Part shown: in pieces, positions 5,331-6,798 of the stretch
How the letters are laid out: each line of letters starts with the position of its first letter
Position numbering within the stretch: position 1 is the stretch's first letter
NCBI GenBank assembly: GCA_937943605.1
Contig: CALEAW010000002.1
Location: forward strand, 1 to 6,798
Length of the DNA: 6,798 nucleotides
Source: an uncultured Sutterella sp.
GTDB lineage: Bacteria; Pseudomonadota; Gammaproteobacteria; Burkholderiales; Burkholderiaceae_F
Direction: 5' to 3'
Notes under the pieces: model-generated
The model's input: the letters and a program-made list of their open reading frames with translations, nothing else
Databases searched by the model: none
What the model was told of the DNA's origin: nothing
Program-made: the position numbers and the translations under genes

Positions 5331-6704
5331 ATGCAAAAAACGTTGCTTTCACTAATGATCGCCTCTTTAGGCGTTGGATTGTCGTCAGGTGCCTTTGCAT
5401 CTGCCTACGAGGACGGTACGCTCGCGTCACCTTCGACCGTTGCGACACAAACGCCTAATGCCCAACCTTCACTCAACCCTGTTGAGACGACCAATGAGGG
5501 TCGCTTAAATGCGGTGGTTGAGGGGTTGTCAAAGACGTCTGAAGCCCCTCAATCAAGTGACAGTGACGAAACAAGTGCGCCTGATGAGGCGATAGAGGCG
5601 AATACGATGAAGTCGCCAACAACGGCTGACGACGAAGCAAAGTTGTCAGAGGCGACTACGGTTTTAGATGAGCAAGCGGATGACGAAACATCGGACGACT
5701 TGTCTGACGACAAAGCGTTACGACGCGCCGATAGCGTGTCGCCCTTAGCGATCGTGCCACCCTTTTTAGACTTTATGCCGTACGTCACGAGTCTCAAAGA
5801 CGTTGAAGAAGTGTTTGGTCAATCCGCACGCCTCTATGAAGACGGGCGCTTTGGCAAACGTCACATTATCACAGGTCAAGACTTTGATTTGGGTGTGACA
5901 AGCATTTTGGTCTATTACACCGATCAAGGCTTATTGTCGGATGTTTTTTTGCGTATCCCGTCAGAGCGTCGTCCTCAGGTCTTAGAGCAGCTCAAAAAAA
6001 TGGCTGACGACATGAGTCCTGATGGCTTGTGGTCGAAAGAGGGTGATCGAGATATTTGGCGCACCAAGACAGCCGAACTCGTCATCGGCGCAGCCAAAGG
6101 TAAAGATTTTTCTGTCGAATATGGGGCAACCGCTCGTCAGGTGCGAGAAACGCGCGCTTGGATTGAAGCCGATCCTGAACACCGCGCCCCTCGCTTTGCG
6201 GGACTCACGATCGGGATTTCCACCGCCAAAGACATTCAAGCGAAAGCTGATGGGAAGCGTTGCCGTATCTTAGGCCCCAGCCTTCAAAAGGACGGATCCA
6301 ATACGTATGCTTTGACTGGGAAATGCTTTGGGATTCCTGGTGAATACCAGTCCTTGGCATGGCTTGCGGCCGATAATGGTCGGCTCACGCGTCTTTTTAT
6401 TCAAAGTCGTGGCGATGCGGTAGGTTTTGCCTCTGTGTTGCCAGCCCTTCAAAAGCGCTATAAGCCTACGCTTCGTGAAGGTGAATTTGAAGTGGGCGAT
6501 GCCCCAGCCCGTAATATTTGGCTACCAACGATTCGTGTGACGCCCTACAAAAAGACCGCAGACGGCACGCAAGACGAAGGGACGTTGGAATTTTATGCTG
6601 GGATTGACGGGGTCAAGAAAGCTGAAGCGAAGTGGGATCAGTTGCTAGAAGAAAAGAAAGCCAGAGAGGCACAAGCGAAGGCAGTTGATCAACTTTTCGA
6701 GTAA
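5331..6704 (+). CDS. Exported protein with acidic linker and two related C-terminal modules
   Basis: I do not recognise this 457-residue protein. Residues 1-25 are a Sec signal peptide (MQKT, hydrophobic core 5-18, AFA/ASA cleavage sites at 23 or 25). Residues 26-135 are low-complexity, rich in Asp, Glu, Ser and Thr, and probably an unfolded linker. The rest contains two similar units, about 151-266 and 292-424. Each has a Ser/Thr-x-x-Lys-Asp helix start, a strand pair around SILVYYTDQGLLSDVFL (191-207) or SLAWLAADNGRLTRLFI (341-357), a helix with VLxxL, an IW motif (242, 396) and a closing FSVEYG/LEFYAG strand. The second unit has Cys311 and Cys332, a possible disulfide. A charged helix ends the protein (428-453). 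ATG 5331 is chosen for the signal peptide; TTG 5307 adds eight residues and has the better ribosome site. Likely periplasmic; role unknown. Confidence 0.85.
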   Translation: MQKTLLSLMIASLGVGLSSGAFASAYEDGTLASPSTVATQTPNAQPSLNPVETTNEGRLNAVVEGLSKTSEAPQSSDSDETSAPDEAIEANTMKSPTTADDEAKLSEATTVLDEQADDETSDDLSDDKALRRADSVSPLAIVPPFLDFMPYVTSLKDVEEVFGQSARLYEDGRFGKRHIITGQDFDLGVTSILVYYTDQGLLSDVFLRIPSERRPQVLEQLKKMADDMSPDGLWSKEGDRDIWRTKTAELVIGAAKGKDFSVEYGATARQVRETRAWIEADPEHRAPRFAGLTIGISTAKDIQAKADGKRCRILGPSLQKDGSNTYALTGKCFGIPGEYQSLAWLAADNGRLTRLFIQSRGDAVGFASVLPALQKRYKPTLREGEFEVGDAPARNIWLPTIRVTPYKKTADGTQDEGTLEFYAGIDGVKKAEAKWDQLLEEKKAREAQAKAVDQLFE

Positions 6705-6743
6705 TTGAAGGCTTACGATCCTAAATGCCCCACACCAAAACAC

Positions 6744-6798
6744 AAAAGGGGGTGTTGCAAAAGTCAGGTTCTCCTGAACTTTGCAACACCCCCTTTTT
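6744..6798 (+). terminator. Long hairpin terminator at the window edge
   Basis: Arms 6744-6768 and 6773-6797 pair over about 25 positions around a 4-nt loop. The outer 18 pairs are perfect, followed by two mismatches and five more pairs. A run of at least five T closes it at the window end, 39 bases after the exported-protein stop. It is suited to termination in the plus direction. A-residues at 6744-6747 give T on the other strand, so it could also stop a convergent gene beyond the edge. It is longer than a typical terminator, and its TGTTGCAAA core resembles some insertion sequence ends. Confidence 0.85.

Noticed and set aside
5221..5797. Minus-strand frames opposite the exported protein
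   Set aside because: They are complementary to the acidic repeat-like coding region and are rich in Ser. There is no independent support.

Overview
The window looks like a chromosomal segment of a Gram-negative proteobacterium. It has an outer-membrane-type lipoprotein, a Sec-exported envelope protein, a proteobacterial type 1 polyphosphate kinase preceded by a Pho-box-like site, and a NarL/FixJ response regulator. Base composition is moderate: hand-counted blocks give about 52% GC inside ppk1 and about 40% in the first 800 bases. A betaproteobacterial (Burkholderiales/Sutterellaceae-like) host is my best guess, but it rests on general resemblance only.

Layout, left to right. (1) 53-808, minus: a GHKL-type (Hsp90/MutL/histidine-kinase fold) ATPase with intact ATP-binding motifs that stops just after the ATPase domain. 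It is AT-richer than its neighbours and looks acquired, truncated, or both. (2) 985-1644, minus: a LuxR-type response regulator with its own strong terminator at 924-958. (3) 1946-4258, minus: ppk1, complete, with an Ala/Pro/Thr- and Arg-rich N-terminal extension of about 75 residues and a good 18-bp Pho-box match upstream. (4) 4449-5099, minus: a DUF3261-like lipoprotein with a strong terminator at 4392-4423. (5) 5331-6704, plus: an unrecognised exported protein with a long acidic low-complexity linker followed by two copies of a related module. It ends at a very long hairpin terminator at the window edge.

Each gene appears to be its own transcription unit: three clear hairpin-plus-U-tract terminators and one weaker candidate separate them. 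The clearest functional link is phosphate starvation acting through PhoB on ppk1. The lipoprotein and the exported protein are divergent, share a 231-bp control region and are both envelope proteins, but nothing in the sequence proves a joint function. I found no tRNA, rRNA, CRISPR array, complete insertion sequence or recognisable multi-gene novel system. The least explained items are the two-module exported protein, the ATPase with a possible premature stop, and the IS-end-like terminal hairpin.
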